This document shows positions 42,457-51,623 of a stretch of DNA of 57,416 nucleotides, one piece after another. This DNA comes from an uncultured Opitutales bacterium (GTDB lineage: Bacteria > Verrucomicrobiota > Verrucomicrobiia > Opitutales > Seribacteraceae). Position 1 is the first letter of the stretch; every line of letters starts with the position of its first letter. The notes beneath the pieces are model-generated. The model made no database searches. It saw only the letters and a list, made by a program, of their open reading frames with translations, and had not been told where the DNA came from. The position numbers and the translations under genes were made by a program. The stretch lies in assembly GCA_905478775.1 (NCBI GenBank), contig CAJQKB010000062.1:1-57416 (forward strand), written 5' to 3'.

Positions 42457-43666
42457 AGTTTCTCGATCTCCACATTCTTTGAAGGATTTAACTCAAAGGA
42501 CTTTACGACTTGATTTGTTTCGTTGCTCGCTCAACGGAATCCTGGAGGTTGGTTTTAATGTCTTTGTTATTCTGGTCGCGATTCGATTCTTGGATGCGTC
42601 TCAGGGGTATAAGTCAGTTCTAGCAGCGGGTTCTGCATTTGGTTTCTTTTTAATGCCATGGACAGTAAGAGCTTGCTCAATATTTAATAAACCTGTTACG
42701 CATATCGCGGGAATCATTATGGCGATTTGTAGCCTGGCATTGTTAAGCTGCTCGCAGGTCAAAAGTATAGTACCATACACCGTCTTCTTGGTTATTGCCC
42801 AAATTTCATTATCACAAATGCCTGGTCTAATGATTCATGTGTATTCTTCCAATTATAAGTCTAATAAAAGGGGACAGAATATTTCATGGAATTTCATTTT
42901 TGCTTCAGTGGTAGGAATGGTTTTTACCTACTACTTTGGCTTGTTTCTTGATTCAAATGGGGGGCAGTATCATTATCTTTTTTGGGGGATGGGGCTGGCC
43001 GCTTTTTTCGCATCAGTGGCTTTATTTTTAATGCCCTCAAGTGAGGTGAAGCCTTCCCGTTCTGGCTCGAATCTTTTCGGTGGACTCACTTTTATTTGGA
43101 AAGATCGATTGTTTGGGAGGATGCTCTTTGGGTGGATGTTGATGGGCTTAGGTGTAATTATGACTATTCCACTTCGGATCGAATATATGGTTGGTAATGG
43201 AGGGATTGGGATAAGTAACAGGGAGGTTGCTATAATTGTGGTGGTCTATTCATTTGCTGGAGTTTTAACTTCTCGAGCTTGGGGCAAATTATTTGACCGA
43301 GTTTCCTTTGTTCCCTACAGGATAAGTTTAAATATATTTTTATTTTCCTCGGTTTTAATCTTCTTTCTCTCCACTAATTTCTGGGGATTGTTGATCGGTT
43401 CTACTCTTGCTGGTGTCGCAAATGGCGGAGCTTCAATTGCCTGGAGTTTGTGGGTAACAAAGCTCGCCCCGAGTGGCTTAGAGGCAGAATATATGGGGGC
43501 TCATGTTTTTATGACTGGAGTCAGGGGGGCGTGTGCCCCATTTGTGGGATATTCTATCTTGGGGATACTAGGGTTTGAAGGCATGGCATATTTTTCCTGT
43601 AGCCTGATATTTGTTTCGGGTTTGATATTCTTGACAGTAGTTAAATCACCTAGATTGATGGCATGA
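42407..43666 (+). CDS. MFS-type transporter
   Basis: Up to 419 residues with about twelve hydrophobic segments and a central loop (MPSSEVKPSRSGSNL), typical of the major facilitator superfamily. The substrate is unknown. The start is uncertain: TTG at 42407 overlaps the channel gene by 50 bases, whereas TTG at 42479 would avoid overlap and still keep RLDLFRCSLNGILEVGFN, the amphipathic lead-in to helix 1. No ATG is available before helix 1. The TGA stop overlaps the ATG of the next gene, so the two are probably translationally coupled. Confidence 0.75.
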   Translation: METKPQRNHSKPDFVHRVSRSPHSLKDLTQRTLRLDLFRCSLNGILEVGFNVFVILVAIRFLDASQGYKSVLAAGSAFGFFLMPWTVRACSIFNKPVTHIAGIIMAICSLALLSCSQVKSIVPYTVFLVIAQISLSQMPGLMIHVYSSNYKSNKRGQNISWNFIFASVVGMVFTYYFGLFLDSNGGQYHYLFWGMGLAAFFASVALFLMPSSEVKPSRSGSNLFGGLTFIWKDRLFGRMLFGWMLMGLGVIMTIPLRIEYMVGNGGIGISNREVAIIVVVYSFAGVLTSRAWGKLFDRVSFVPYRISLNIFLFSSVLIFFLSTNFWGLLIGSTLAGVANGGASIAWSLWVTKLAPSGLEAEYMGAHVFMTGVRGACAPFVGYSILGILGFEGMAYFSCSLIFVSGLIFLTVVKSPRLMA

Positions 43667-45567
43667 AAAGCACACCCTTCAATAGTAGTACTGTAGTTTC
43701 TTTTTTCGCGATCAATCAGTTGTCCTATTACTTGGTGGTATTGTGGGTCCTTACTTTTATATCCTGCCGGAGTAATTCAATTCCCACCTTTGAACCATTC
43801 AATGATTCCTCAGTTACCACTATTTCTGAAGAGGTCGGAACTCTCCGTATTTGGCAGGAATTATTGAAGGATGTAACTTTAGCAAACCAACCAAGAGCTC
43901 TTCTATTAGATCATGGGGAGGAGTCACTCACTCTTCGAATTAATCTCATTCGTTCTGCACAGAAGAGTATTTCTATTCAGACTTTTTCCTGGGAATTTGA
44001 TGAGGTGGGGAAATTGATTCTTTGGGAATTAATACAGGCCAATCAAAAACGTGGAATACAGGTCAAATTATTAATAGATCATATGTTTAATGAACATCAA
44101 CCTGACGTGATTGCACTGCTCTCAACACTCGGACCAAGTTTCGAGATTAAATACTTTAATCCAAGTGCTAAAAAACTGTCTCCTTCTTTTATTGAAAAGT
44201 TTTCTGACCTGACCATTGATTTTCATGATCATAATGTTCGGTTGCATAATAAACTTTTGCTTGTTGATAATTACATCGCCCTTACTGGTGGGCGGAACAT
44301 TAATAATCACTACTTTGACCAGGTAATTGGAATGAATTATAAAGACAGAGATGTTCTTCTTATACTTCCCAGTGGTACTGAGATTACGAATTGCTTCTAT
44401 TCATACTGGAATTCAAATAATTCAATATCAACTCGCGAGCTGATTGATGTTAAAAAATTATTGGTCGAAAATAATTTCTCGAAATCATTACAAAAGAGGC
44501 GATTTTTTGAATATGATATTTTTAAGCAGATTAGTGCCCAGGCAAGTAACACAAAATACATCCAAGATCATTTTACCGACTTATTGTCCGAGGTGGAGAG
44601 AGTGGAGTGGATTTATGACCAGCCCGATAAGGTTGATCGTGCTCCAGTTTCCAACTCCGCTGTTACGAAGAGATTGTTGGCTTTAATGAAAGATGCAGAG
44701 TCAGATATAGTCATTCAATCTCCCTATGTAGTTCTCAGTTCGGACATTCAAAAAGCGTTTACTGAATTAAAGCAGAAGAGGAATGATGTATCGGTAGTGA
44801 TTTCTACGAACAGTCTTGCAGCAACCGACAACTGGGTCACTTATGCAGCAAATTATAAAGAAAAACGGGTATACCTGGAGGAACTAAATCTTGAAATGTG
44901 GGAATTTAAACCAATTCCAACTGATATTGCAAATATGATGAGTTACGAAAAACTCCTAAGCCGATTGCCTTTCAGGAGGGAACTTTCACAACAGGGTGTT
45001 GCTCATTTTAAAATAAGTAAGTCATTGCCCGTTATTGGAACTGGTACTGGGAATAACCAAATTAAATCACGGGGAAGAAAAAATATCCATTTAAATGCGG
45101 TGCCCTATCTATCACTCCATGCAAAATCACTTGTGATTGATGAACAGATTGCATTTGTGGGCTCTTACAATTTAGATCCCCGTTCCGAGATTTATAATAC
45201 TGAACTTGGGGTTATTATTCATGATAAAAATTTTTCATCCAAATTAAAGCACAGTATCAAGAACGACATCCAACCTCAAAATAGTTACTTGATTGAAATA
45301 AAGAAAGAAAGACCTCTATTAAGTAAAATTAATATGATTTTATACCGTATTTCGGAGGCATTTCCTTTTATTGATCTTTGGCCTATCCGTGCTCATTCTT
45401 CTTTTGAACTTAAAGCAGGAAAAGAACAAGTCCCAGCGGGGAGTGGTGACTTTTTCCATAACTGGAAAGATGTCGGCAATTTCCCCGGTCTACCTTTTTT
45501 TACCAAAAAACAAATGTCAGCCCGCATGTTTAAAGCTACTGGAATGATATTCAAGCCGTTATTGTAA
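43663..45567 (+). CDS. Phospholipase D-family (cardiolipin synthase-like) protein, probable lipoprotein
   Basis: 634 residues. Two HKD motifs are intact: H195-x-K197-x4-D202 (RLHNKLLLVD) and H486-x-K488-x4-D493 (SLHAKSLVID), each followed by a GS/GG-x-N segment (TGGRNINN, GSYNLDPRS). This pair makes the single active site of PLD-type transferases such as cardiolipin synthases (ClsC/YmdC class). The N-terminus is a long hydrophobic signal ending in FISC at Cys35, a likely lipobox although Phe at -3 is unusual. The start ATG overlaps the MFS stop (ATGA). A role in phospholipid transfer at the envelope is likely; nuclease-type PLD is less likely given size and context. Confidence 0.8.
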   Translation: MKSTPFNSSTVVSFFAINQLSYYLVVLWVLTFISCRSNSIPTFEPFNDSSVTTISEEVGTLRIWQELLKDVTLANQPRALLLDHGEESLTLRINLIRSAQKSISIQTFSWEFDEVGKLILWELIQANQKRGIQVKLLIDHMFNEHQPDVIALLSTLGPSFEIKYFNPSAKKLSPSFIEKFSDLTIDFHDHNVRLHNKLLLVDNYIALTGGRNINNHYFDQVIGMNYKDRDVLLILPSGTEITNCFYSYWNSNNSISTRELIDVKKLLVENNFSKSLQKRRFFEYDIFKQISAQASNTKYIQDHFTDLLSEVERVEWIYDQPDKVDRAPVSNSAVTKRLLALMKDAESDIVIQSPYVVLSSDIQKAFTELKQKRNDVSVVISTNSLAATDNWVTYAANYKEKRVYLEELNLEMWEFKPIPTDIANMMSYEKLLSRLPFRRELSQQGVAHFKISKSLPVIGTGTGNNQIKSRGRKNIHLNAVPYLSLHAKSLVIDEQIAFVGSYNLDPRSEIYNTELGVIIHDKNFSSKLKHSIKNDIQPQNSYLIEIKKERPLLSKINMILYRISEAFPFIDLWPIRAHSSFELKAGKEQVPAGSGDFFHNWKDVGNFPGLPFFTKKQMSARMFKATGMIFKPLL

Positions 45568-45596
45568 TTCCGGTACGAGATAAGCCCTAATACATG

Positions 45597-45626
45597 TTGA
45601 CTAGTGCAATCGAAGTCTTTTATTAA
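45597..45626 (+). promoter_or_regulatory. Candidate promoter for the barrel gene, giving a very short or absent leader
   Basis: TTGACT (45597-45602) is separated by 18 bases from TATTAA (45621-45626). Transcription starting about seven bases downstream would begin at or next to the ATG at 45633. The -35 match is good and the -10 match modest. Confidence 0.4.
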
Positions 45627-45632
45627 TTACCT

Positions 45633-46241
45633 ATGAAATTCTTTGCTTTAGCCCTAATTAGCTTTCTTGTTTTATTTAACTCCGCTTACTCTAAGTCCCG
45701 TCTTGGCGAGTATTACATGGGATTTGGTTACGCCATGGCGGATGGTGGTAAGGGTGCTGATATTGAAGGTGATTTCCTCAGTTTGTCGGCAAATAGTCCT
45801 GCATCAGATTCCGCTGATTTTGTTTTGCGGTTTGATTACGGCAGCGTGGATTCAATTGCTTCCGATGAATCGACATGGGAACTAGGACTTGATTATATTT
45901 ACCATTACGACGACTATGTGTTTCAAAACGGCATGTTTCGCCCTTTTGCAGGCGGAGGCATTTCTTATTTAAGCGATGATGCGATGGTCCGCATGAAAAA
46001 AGATGGTTTTACATGGAAGTTATTGGCTGGTACAGAAGTGCTTTTTACTGATTATTTCTCTATGTCTTTTGGTGCAAATTTCCTAGGATTATGGTCAGAC
46101 TTCAGTCAAAATGATTTCTCAATAGATGTGGGTTTAACTTGGTGGATTAATGACATTCATGGAGTTGCTTTCGAGTACAGTCACGCTTTTGATCAAGAAG
46201 TCGATTTTATCGGATTAAAATACCTGTACTCTTGGCAATAA
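45633..46241 (+). CDS. Small outer-membrane beta-barrel-like protein
   Basis: 202 residues with a clear signal peptide (MKFFALALISFLVLFNSAYS, cleavage near residue 20). The mature part alternates polar and hydrophobic residues in about eight strands (YYMGFGYAMAD, ADFVLRFDYG, TWELGLDYIYHYD, MSFGANFLGL, IDVGLTWWIND, VAFEYSHAFD, FIGLKYLYSWQ) and ends in an aromatic residue pair. This fits an eight-stranded OmpW/OmpX-like barrel. Specific function is unknown. Confidence 0.7.
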   Translation: MKFFALALISFLVLFNSAYSKSRLGEYYMGFGYAMADGGKGADIEGDFLSLSANSPASDSADFVLRFDYGSVDSIASDESTWELGLDYIYHYDDYVFQNGMFRPFAGGGISYLSDDAMVRMKKDGFTWKLLAGTEVLFTDYFSMSFGANFLGLWSDFSQNDFSIDVGLTWWINDIHGVAFEYSHAFDQEVDFIGLKYLYSWQ

Positions 46242-46262
46242 GCTCGGTTGCTTACGCTTCTA

Positions 46263-47414
46263 TTGAGAGTACCAGATAAACTCTTTGATGATGTCCCAGA
46301 CAGGAAAGGGACTAGCAGTCTAAAGTGGGCTAAATACGAATCTTCAGAGATCATTCCCTTGTGGGTCGCTGATATGGACTTTCGTTCTCCAGTGGAAGTC
46401 ACCAGGGAAGCACAAGAAATTTGCAAGGCGGGAAACTTTGGATACGGAATTTGCCCGCAGACTTTAACTGATACGATTGTCGGGCGAATGTCTGACATGT
46501 ACAATTGGTCGGTCAATCAAGGGTGGGTCACCTGGTTGCCCGGAATGGTTTGTGGATTAAATGTATCCTGTAGGGCAATTGCCAACCAAGCGACGCAAGT
46601 AATTACCAATACTCCTGTCTATCCTCCCTTCCTTTCGAGCCCATTTAACTCCGGGCTTACCTGCACTCAGGTTCCTATGGTCTTGGAGAATGACAGGTTC
46701 ACTATTGATTTTAATTATCTCCAGTCTCTGCACACTAAGAGCGGAGACTTATTTATGCTCTGCCACCCCCACAATCCAGTGGGAACTAACTTCACCCTTA
46801 ATGAACTTACTCAGTTGAGTGAGTTTATCTTAGAGCGTGGCCTTTATATCTGTTCCGATGAAATTCATTGTGATTTAATTCTAGAAGATTCATTGAAACA
46901 TATCCCATTTGCTTCCTTGAGCGATGAAATTGCCGACCGAACCATTACTCTTATGGCACCCAGCAAGACCTTTAACTTGGCAGGTTTTGGTTGTTCATTT
47001 GCTGTTATTTCAAATCCCGAGTTAAGGCGTCGTTTCAAGGGGGCGATGAGCGGGATAGTTCCCGATCCCCCTGCTATGGGTTTTAGGCTAGCTGAAGTTG
47101 CTTATCGAGAGGGTGAAGAATGGCGGAGCCGGTTGCTTCATTATTTACGAGCGAATCGAGATTTTGTATTTAATGAACTTCTTTCAGTGAAGGGGCTTAC
47201 CCCCTACTCGCCCCAAGCTACCTACCTCCTTTGGATTGATGCACGGGATTTGGATGTGGATTGTCCCTTTTCATTTTTTGAAGACGCAGGAGTTGGCTTG
47301 TCAAATGGCAAGGACTTTGGAGCTCCTGGTTTCCTTCGCCTAAACTTAGGATGTACCTACAGTTTGCTTGAATTAGCTGTGGCTAGGATGAAGGCGGCAG
47401 TCGCTCGCCTTTAG
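46263..47414 (+). CDS. PatB/MalY-type aminotransferase, probable cystathionine beta-lyase
   Basis: About 383 residues from TTG at 46263 (MRVPDKLFDDVPDRKG); an in-frame TTG at 46248 is also possible, and no ATG fits. The N-terminal pattern FDDVPDRKGTSSLKW and IPLWVADMDF is diagnostic of the MalY/PatB fold-type I PLP group. CHPHNPVGTNF, SDEIHCDLIL and the PLP lysine in APSKTFNLAGFGC (about residue 235) are all present. These enzymes cleave cystathionine or related C-S bonds to pyruvate, ammonia and a thiol. It lies 17 bases before ligA on the same strand. Confidence 0.85.
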   Translation: MRVPDKLFDDVPDRKGTSSLKWAKYESSEIIPLWVADMDFRSPVEVTREAQEICKAGNFGYGICPQTLTDTIVGRMSDMYNWSVNQGWVTWLPGMVCGLNVSCRAIANQATQVITNTPVYPPFLSSPFNSGLTCTQVPMVLENDRFTIDFNYLQSLHTKSGDLFMLCHPHNPVGTNFTLNELTQLSEFILERGLYICSDEIHCDLILEDSLKHIPFASLSDEIADRTITLMAPSKTFNLAGFGCSFAVISNPELRRRFKGAMSGIVPDPPAMGFRLAEVAYREGEEWRSRLLHYLRANRDFVFNELLSVKGLTPYSPQATYLLWIDARDLDVDCPFSFFEDAGVGLSNGKDFGAPGFLRLNLGCTYSLLELAVARMKAAVARL

Positions 47415-47430
47415 TTCTTATCTCCATTTA

Positions 47431-49470
47431 ATGAAAGATTTGGAGCGTCGAAGGAAGGAGCTGGAAGGCTTGCTTAAGAAATATGACGAGGCGTACTATC
47501 GGAATGCAAAGCCTGAGGTTAGCGATCAGCAATATGATCGACTAAGGCAGGAGTTCGACTCATTGGGTTCTCAGGATGACATGCTCGGCTTATTTGCGGG
47601 CGAGGAGGATCAGTTAGGCAATGAGAAGAGAGAACTAGTTCCCGTCGTAGGCGATGACAGGCTTGAGGAATTTGAGTCCCACATTCACATTTCTCCGATG
47701 CTCAGTCTGGATAACACATACGATGAAGAGGAGTTTTTTGAGTTTAATAAAAGATTATGCAAGATATTGGAAAAAGAAGAACTTCCATATGTTGTTGAAC
47801 CAAAAATTGATGGAGTTGCGGTATCCCTTACATACGAACAGGGAGTTTTAGTGAAGGCAACTACACGAGGTAATGGCATTGAGGGTGATATTATTACTCA
47901 AAATATAATACATATTCAAAATCTTCCAACCAAGATCACTTCTGCAAATTTTCCCTCTCTCATCGAGATTCGTGGAGAGATTTTTATGGCCCATGATGAA
48001 TTTAATCGTATTAATTCAGAAAGAGAGAATGAGGGGTTGGATCTCTATGCAAATCCCCGTAATTTAACTGCCGGTACAGTCAAACTCTTAGACCCAAAAG
48101 AAGCGAGGCGCAGAAAGCTCGAAATTGTCGTTTATGGACTTGGTGCATGTCACCCTTCAGGATATTTCTCCACTCAATCGCAGTTCCATCACTCCCTAAA
48201 AGTCTGGGGCTTGCCAACTGTTGAATTCTTACAGGCAGTCTCCTCTGCTTCAGGGGCTTGGGCTGCCATTGGTCATTTGGATGAACAGCGAAATAATTAT
48301 TCCTATCCAACTGATGGGGCTGTAATTAAACTTGATTCTATTGAAATGCAGCAAGTAGCCGGAACTACCGCCAAGGCGCCAAGGTGGGCTATTGCCTATA
48401 AGTTTGAGTCTGAAAGACAGCAGACTCTGCTTGAAAATATTATCATTCAAGTAGGCAGAACCGGTACTATCACACCAGTTGCCTGCTTGAAACCAGTTCA
48501 ATTAGCCGGATCTCTCGTTTCCAGGGCGAGTCTTCATAATGCGGATGAAATTAGCCGAAAAGATGTTCGAATTGGCGATCAAGTAATCGTGGAAAAGGCG
48601 GGAGAAATTATCCCACAAGTTGTCGAGGTGGTACTCTCCGAGAGAGAGCATTCCTTGGTCCCATTTTCATTTCCCAGTGTTTGCCCTGAGTGTGAGAGTG
48701 AACTTTTTAAAACGGAGGGAGAAACCGCTTGGAGGTGTCCCAATTGGCTATGCCCAGATCAGATCAAAGCTAGAATTGAATACTTTGCATCCCGGGGATG
48801 TATGAACATTGACCATCTTGGGGAATCTGTGATTTCGCAATTGGTTGACCGTTCTTTAGCAATTAAGCTTTCTGATATTTATAATCTATCCAAAGATCAA
48901 TTATTACAGTTAGATGGTTTTGCTGAAAAATCTGCAGACAACTTACTTTTATCAATTGAAAAAAGTAAAGAACAGGACTTGTGGAGACTCATATGCTCCT
49001 TAGGAATTAAGCATGTTGGTGTCTCTGCATCAAAGGATCTTGCTCGAGTATTTAGGTCGCTCCATACGCTAGCCCAGGCAACTGAGTCGGACTTGACTGC
49101 AATCGAAGGAATTGGGGGAATTATGGCAAAAAGTGTGATTTCATTTTTTGAAGATAATGCGACTCAAGACTTGATTCGATTTTTTAAGGACCAAGGCCTT
49201 CAAGTTGAGTTGCCCATTGCAGATTTGGAGTTGGATTTAATCCTGGACGGTAAGATATTTGTTTTAACGGGTGCATTGTCTGAACTTACCCGCGATCAAG
49301 CAGTCGAAAAAATCGAAGCTCTTGGCGGGAGAGTCTCTTCAAGCGTGAGTAAGAAAACCTCTTTTCTAGTTTCAGGTTCTAGTACAGGTTCAAAATTTAA
49401 CAAAGCCGAAAAGTTGAATATTCCAATAATTAGCGAATCTGAGTTTTATGATATGATCCAGAAAGGCTAA
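47431..49470 (+). CDS. ligA: NAD-dependent DNA ligase
   Basis: 679 residues, normal length. Domain order: Ia (YYRNAKPEVSDQQYDRL), adenylation domain with the nucleophilic lysine K125 in the KIDG motif, OB fold (TGTITPVACLKPVQLAGS), four-cysteine zinc finger (about 417-440, CPEC to CPNWLC), helix-hairpin-helix repeats (LLQLDGFAEKSADNLL, IEGIGGIMAKSV) and a C-terminal BRCT domain (about 605-679). It seals nicks during replication and repair using NAD+. All catalytic motifs seem intact. The linker between Ia and the adenylation domain carries an acidic insertion (about residues 45-80) that is slightly longer than usual. Confidence 0.97.
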   Translation: MKDLERRRKELEGLLKKYDEAYYRNAKPEVSDQQYDRLRQEFDSLGSQDDMLGLFAGEEDQLGNEKRELVPVVGDDRLEEFESHIHISPMLSLDNTYDEEEFFEFNKRLCKILEKEELPYVVEPKIDGVAVSLTYEQGVLVKATTRGNGIEGDIITQNIIHIQNLPTKITSANFPSLIEIRGEIFMAHDEFNRINSERENEGLDLYANPRNLTAGTVKLLDPKEARRRKLEIVVYGLGACHPSGYFSTQSQFHHSLKVWGLPTVEFLQAVSSASGAWAAIGHLDEQRNNYSYPTDGAVIKLDSIEMQQVAGTTAKAPRWAIAYKFESERQQTLLENIIIQVGRTGTITPVACLKPVQLAGSLVSRASLHNADEISRKDVRIGDQVIVEKAGEIIPQVVEVVLSEREHSLVPFSFPSVCPECESELFKTEGETAWRCPNWLCPDQIKARIEYFASRGCMNIDHLGESVISQLVDRSLAIKLSDIYNLSKDQLLQLDGFAEKSADNLLLSIEKSKEQDLWRLICSLGIKHVGVSASKDLARVFRSLHTLAQATESDLTAIEGIGGIMAKSVISFFEDNATQDLIRFFKDQGLQVELPIADLELDLILDGKIFVLTGALSELTRDQAVEKIEALGGRVSSSVSKKTSFLVSGSSTGSKFNKAEKLNIPIISESEFYDMIQKG

Positions 49471-49568
49471 AAGTTCCCCTTTATTAGCTCTTCTTTAGCC
49501 GAATTACATTGAGATTAAAGGATTGATCTGTATCTTATTGAATTTCCTTAATTTATCTATCCCAACTT

Positions 49569-50693
49569 ATGTCAAAGCAAATTGATTCTGGTTTCGACCC
49601 CATAGAAGATGCAATTACTGAGATTGGTAAAGGAAACTTAGTCATTGTAACAGACGATGAGTCTCGTGAAAACGAGGGTGATCTTATTATGGCCGCATCG
49701 AAGGTTACTCCTGAGTCGGTCAATCAAATGATTCGGGACGCTCGTGGCTTGATTTGCGTTCCTTTAATGAGCAATCAATTAAATCGTCTTGGGATTTCTA
49801 GTATGGTCTCGAATAATCGAGAGGCACAAAAGACAGATTTTACTGTCTCTGTGGATGCGGCACATGGTATTTCAACTGGTATAAGCGCATTTGATCGTGC
49901 GTCTACAATTAAGATTTTAGCCGACCCCGTTGCCACTGCTCAGGATTTAGTGCAACCCGGGCATGTCTTTCCCTTGCGAGCACGCCCAGGTGGTGTACTA
50001 GAGCGTGCCGGTCACACGGAGGCAGCGGTAGATCTTGCTTCATTGGCAGGGCTCCATCCGAGTGGAGTGATTTGTGAAATTTTAAATGAAGATGGCAGCA
50101 TGGCCCGTCTCCCAGAGTTGAAGGTGTTAAAGAAAAAATGGGGAATTAAACTTATATCAATTGCAGCTCTGATCGAATACCGCCATCAACGAGAACAACT
50201 GATTGAAAAGTTTACTGAGTCTGATTTCCCCTGCAAATCTGGTAAATTCAGGCTCTATGGTTTTAGGAGTATTCTGGATGGTCGAATTCATTACGCACTG
50301 ACACTTGGCTCTATTGCCACAAATTCCCCTACCCTGGTTCGTGTACAAACGGCTAATATTCTTACTGATTCCCTTGGTCTGAACGATGGTTCCAATTCAT
50401 CAAACCCGATTGAACAAGCACTTGAAGTTATTGCGAAAAATGGTTCAGGTGTCTTACTTTATATGGAATCTAGGCGTTTAGATTTCCAAAAGAAAGAATC
50501 AAATGATTCCGATGCTTTGTCTAGTAAGGCAATTACCATGCCCAAAATGGATTTTAGGGATTATGGCATTGGTGCACAAATTTTAGCGGCTCTCGGTATT
50601 GAAAAACTTCAACTCCTTACTAGGGATCGAAGGAAGGTAGTTGGATTAGAAGGATATGGCTTAGAGATTGTTGAGAGAATTTTACTGAAATAA
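49569..50693 (+). CDS. ribBA: RibBA with a degenerate GTP cyclohydrolase II domain (3,4-dihydroxybutanone-phosphate synthase)
   Basis: 374 residues. The N-terminal half is a complete RibB domain (DDESRENEGDLIMAA, FDRASTI, RARPGGVLERAGHTEAAVDL, CEILNEDGSMAR), which makes the four-carbon precursor of lumazine from ribulose 5-phosphate. The C-terminal half aligns with GTP cyclohydrolase II at RDYGIGAQIL and VVGLEGYGLEI. However, the zinc cysteines (usual pattern C-x10-C-x-C) are gone: the segment reads QTANILTDSLGLNDG. The EGRG-type motif is also replaced (SRRLDFQ). So only the RibB reaction is expected, as in the RibBX variants known from other phyla. It heads the ribBA-ribH-nusB unit. Confidence 0.88.
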   Translation: MSKQIDSGFDPIEDAITEIGKGNLVIVTDDESRENEGDLIMAASKVTPESVNQMIRDARGLICVPLMSNQLNRLGISSMVSNNREAQKTDFTVSVDAAHGISTGISAFDRASTIKILADPVATAQDLVQPGHVFPLRARPGGVLERAGHTEAAVDLASLAGLHPSGVICEILNEDGSMARLPELKVLKKKWGIKLISIAALIEYRHQREQLIEKFTESDFPCKSGKFRLYGFRSILDGRIHYALTLGSIATNSPTLVRVQTANILTDSLGLNDGSNSSNPIEQALEVIAKNGSGVLLYMESRRLDFQKKESNDSDALSSKAITMPKMDFRDYGIGAQILAALGIEKLQLLTRDRRKVVGLEGYGLEIVERILLK

Positions 50694-50698
50694 AATCG

Positions 50699-51172
50699 AT
50701 GAGTTCAGAAATTCAACCTTTCTCCCATTTATCCTCTCAAACTTTACGGATCGGCGTAGTGGCAGCTCAATTTAATCGAAGCCTTATTGAATCACTTCTC
50801 GGCCGTGTTACTGATTGTTTAGCTCAAAATGGAAAACCTGAGTTTATACTAATTGAACGAGTCCCCGGTTCTAATGAGATTCCCTCGGCTTTGTCATTAT
50901 TATTACAGGCCCAAACTTTTTCCTGCATGATTGGGTTGGGAGTTGTCATTAAAGGAACTACCTCGCACCACCATTTAGTCGCGGAATCAGCGGGTAATGC
51001 GATCCAATCACTAGTGGTTAAGTTCAATGTACCTATTATTAACGGGATAATTGTTACCGATACTATTAAAGACGCGGAAGAACGAATCACCGGAGACTTG
51101 GACCGCGGCCATGAATTTGCACAAGCCGCAATCGAAATGGGACACCTTTACAAAAAATGGACGAAGATTTAA
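50699..51172 (+). CDS. ribH: 6,7-dimethyl-8-ribityllumazine synthase
   Basis: 157 residues, normal size. VVAAQFNRSL (substrate phosphate/ribityl site), VPGSNEIPSAL, GLGVVIKGTTSHHHLV with the catalytic histidine, and GIIVTDTIKDAEER are the conserved blocks. It condenses the RibB product with the ribitylaminopyrimidine and assembles into pentamers or icosahedra. It starts five bases after ribBA and overlaps nusB by 16 bases, a classic riboflavin-nusB arrangement. Confidence 0.95.
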   Translation: MSSEIQPFSHLSSQTLRIGVVAAQFNRSLIESLLGRVTDCLAQNGKPEFILIERVPGSNEIPSALSLLLQAQTFSCMIGLGVVIKGTTSHHHLVAESAGNAIQSLVVKFNVPIINGIIVTDTIKDAEERITGDLDRGHEFAQAAIEMGHLYKKWTKI

Positions 51173-51618
51173 TTACTAACCCACAGTGGAGCCAAAGGCG
51201 GCAAAATCGTGCCACTGCATTTCGGTTCATTTTTCAATGGGAAATGAACCCTTCGGATGATATAAGCCGTGATCTTAAAGATTTTATATTCCGGCTGGGT
51301 AAGGATGAAATTTATTACTCCTATGCCATAGAACTTGTGGATGGAATTATTGAGAAGAAAGAAATTATTGATTCAATGATCAAAGAATTAGTCGACAATT
51401 GGGAATTTTCGAGAATTGCAAAAGCCGATCTTGGACTCCTTCGAGTTGCGATTTATGAAATTCAATACCGGCTCGATATTCCACCAGTAGTAGTAATTGA
51501 TGAAGCTTTGGAAATTAGTAAGGAATTTTCCACAGAAAACTCCAAGAAATTTTTAAATGGCGTTCTCGATAAAGTGCTCAGCAGGTTGCCGAGACCGGCG
51601 AGGCGACCCGCGATTTAA
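51157..51618 (+). CDS. nusB: Transcription antitermination factor NusB
   Basis: 153 residues. The N-terminal arginine-rich helix (RRQNRATAFRFIFQWEM), the middle DSMIKELVDNWEFSRIA and the C-terminal DLGLLRVAIYEIQYRLDIPPVVVIDEALEISKEFS, NSKKFLNGVLDKV are the canonical NusB blocks. NusB with NusE binds boxA in rRNA leaders. The ATG lies inside the end of ribH, which indicates coupled translation. The gene converges on ugd with five bases between stops. Confidence 0.95.
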   Translation: MDEDLITNPQWSQRRQNRATAFRFIFQWEMNPSDDISRDLKDFIFRLGKDEIYYSYAIELVDGIIEKKEIIDSMIKELVDNWEFSRIAKADLGLLRVAIYEIQYRLDIPPVVVIDEALEISKEFSTENSKKFLNGVLDKVLSRLPRPARRPAI

Positions 51619-51623
51619 AAAAC

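Noticed and set aside
49465-49500. GGCTAAA/TTTAGCC stem after ligA
   Set aside because: The loop is 22 bases and no T run follows; it may be chance.
49471-49568. FMN riboswitch upstream of ribBA
   Set aside because: The gap is under 100 bases and lacks the conserved FMN-element blocks; nothing beyond AT-rich sequence is visible.
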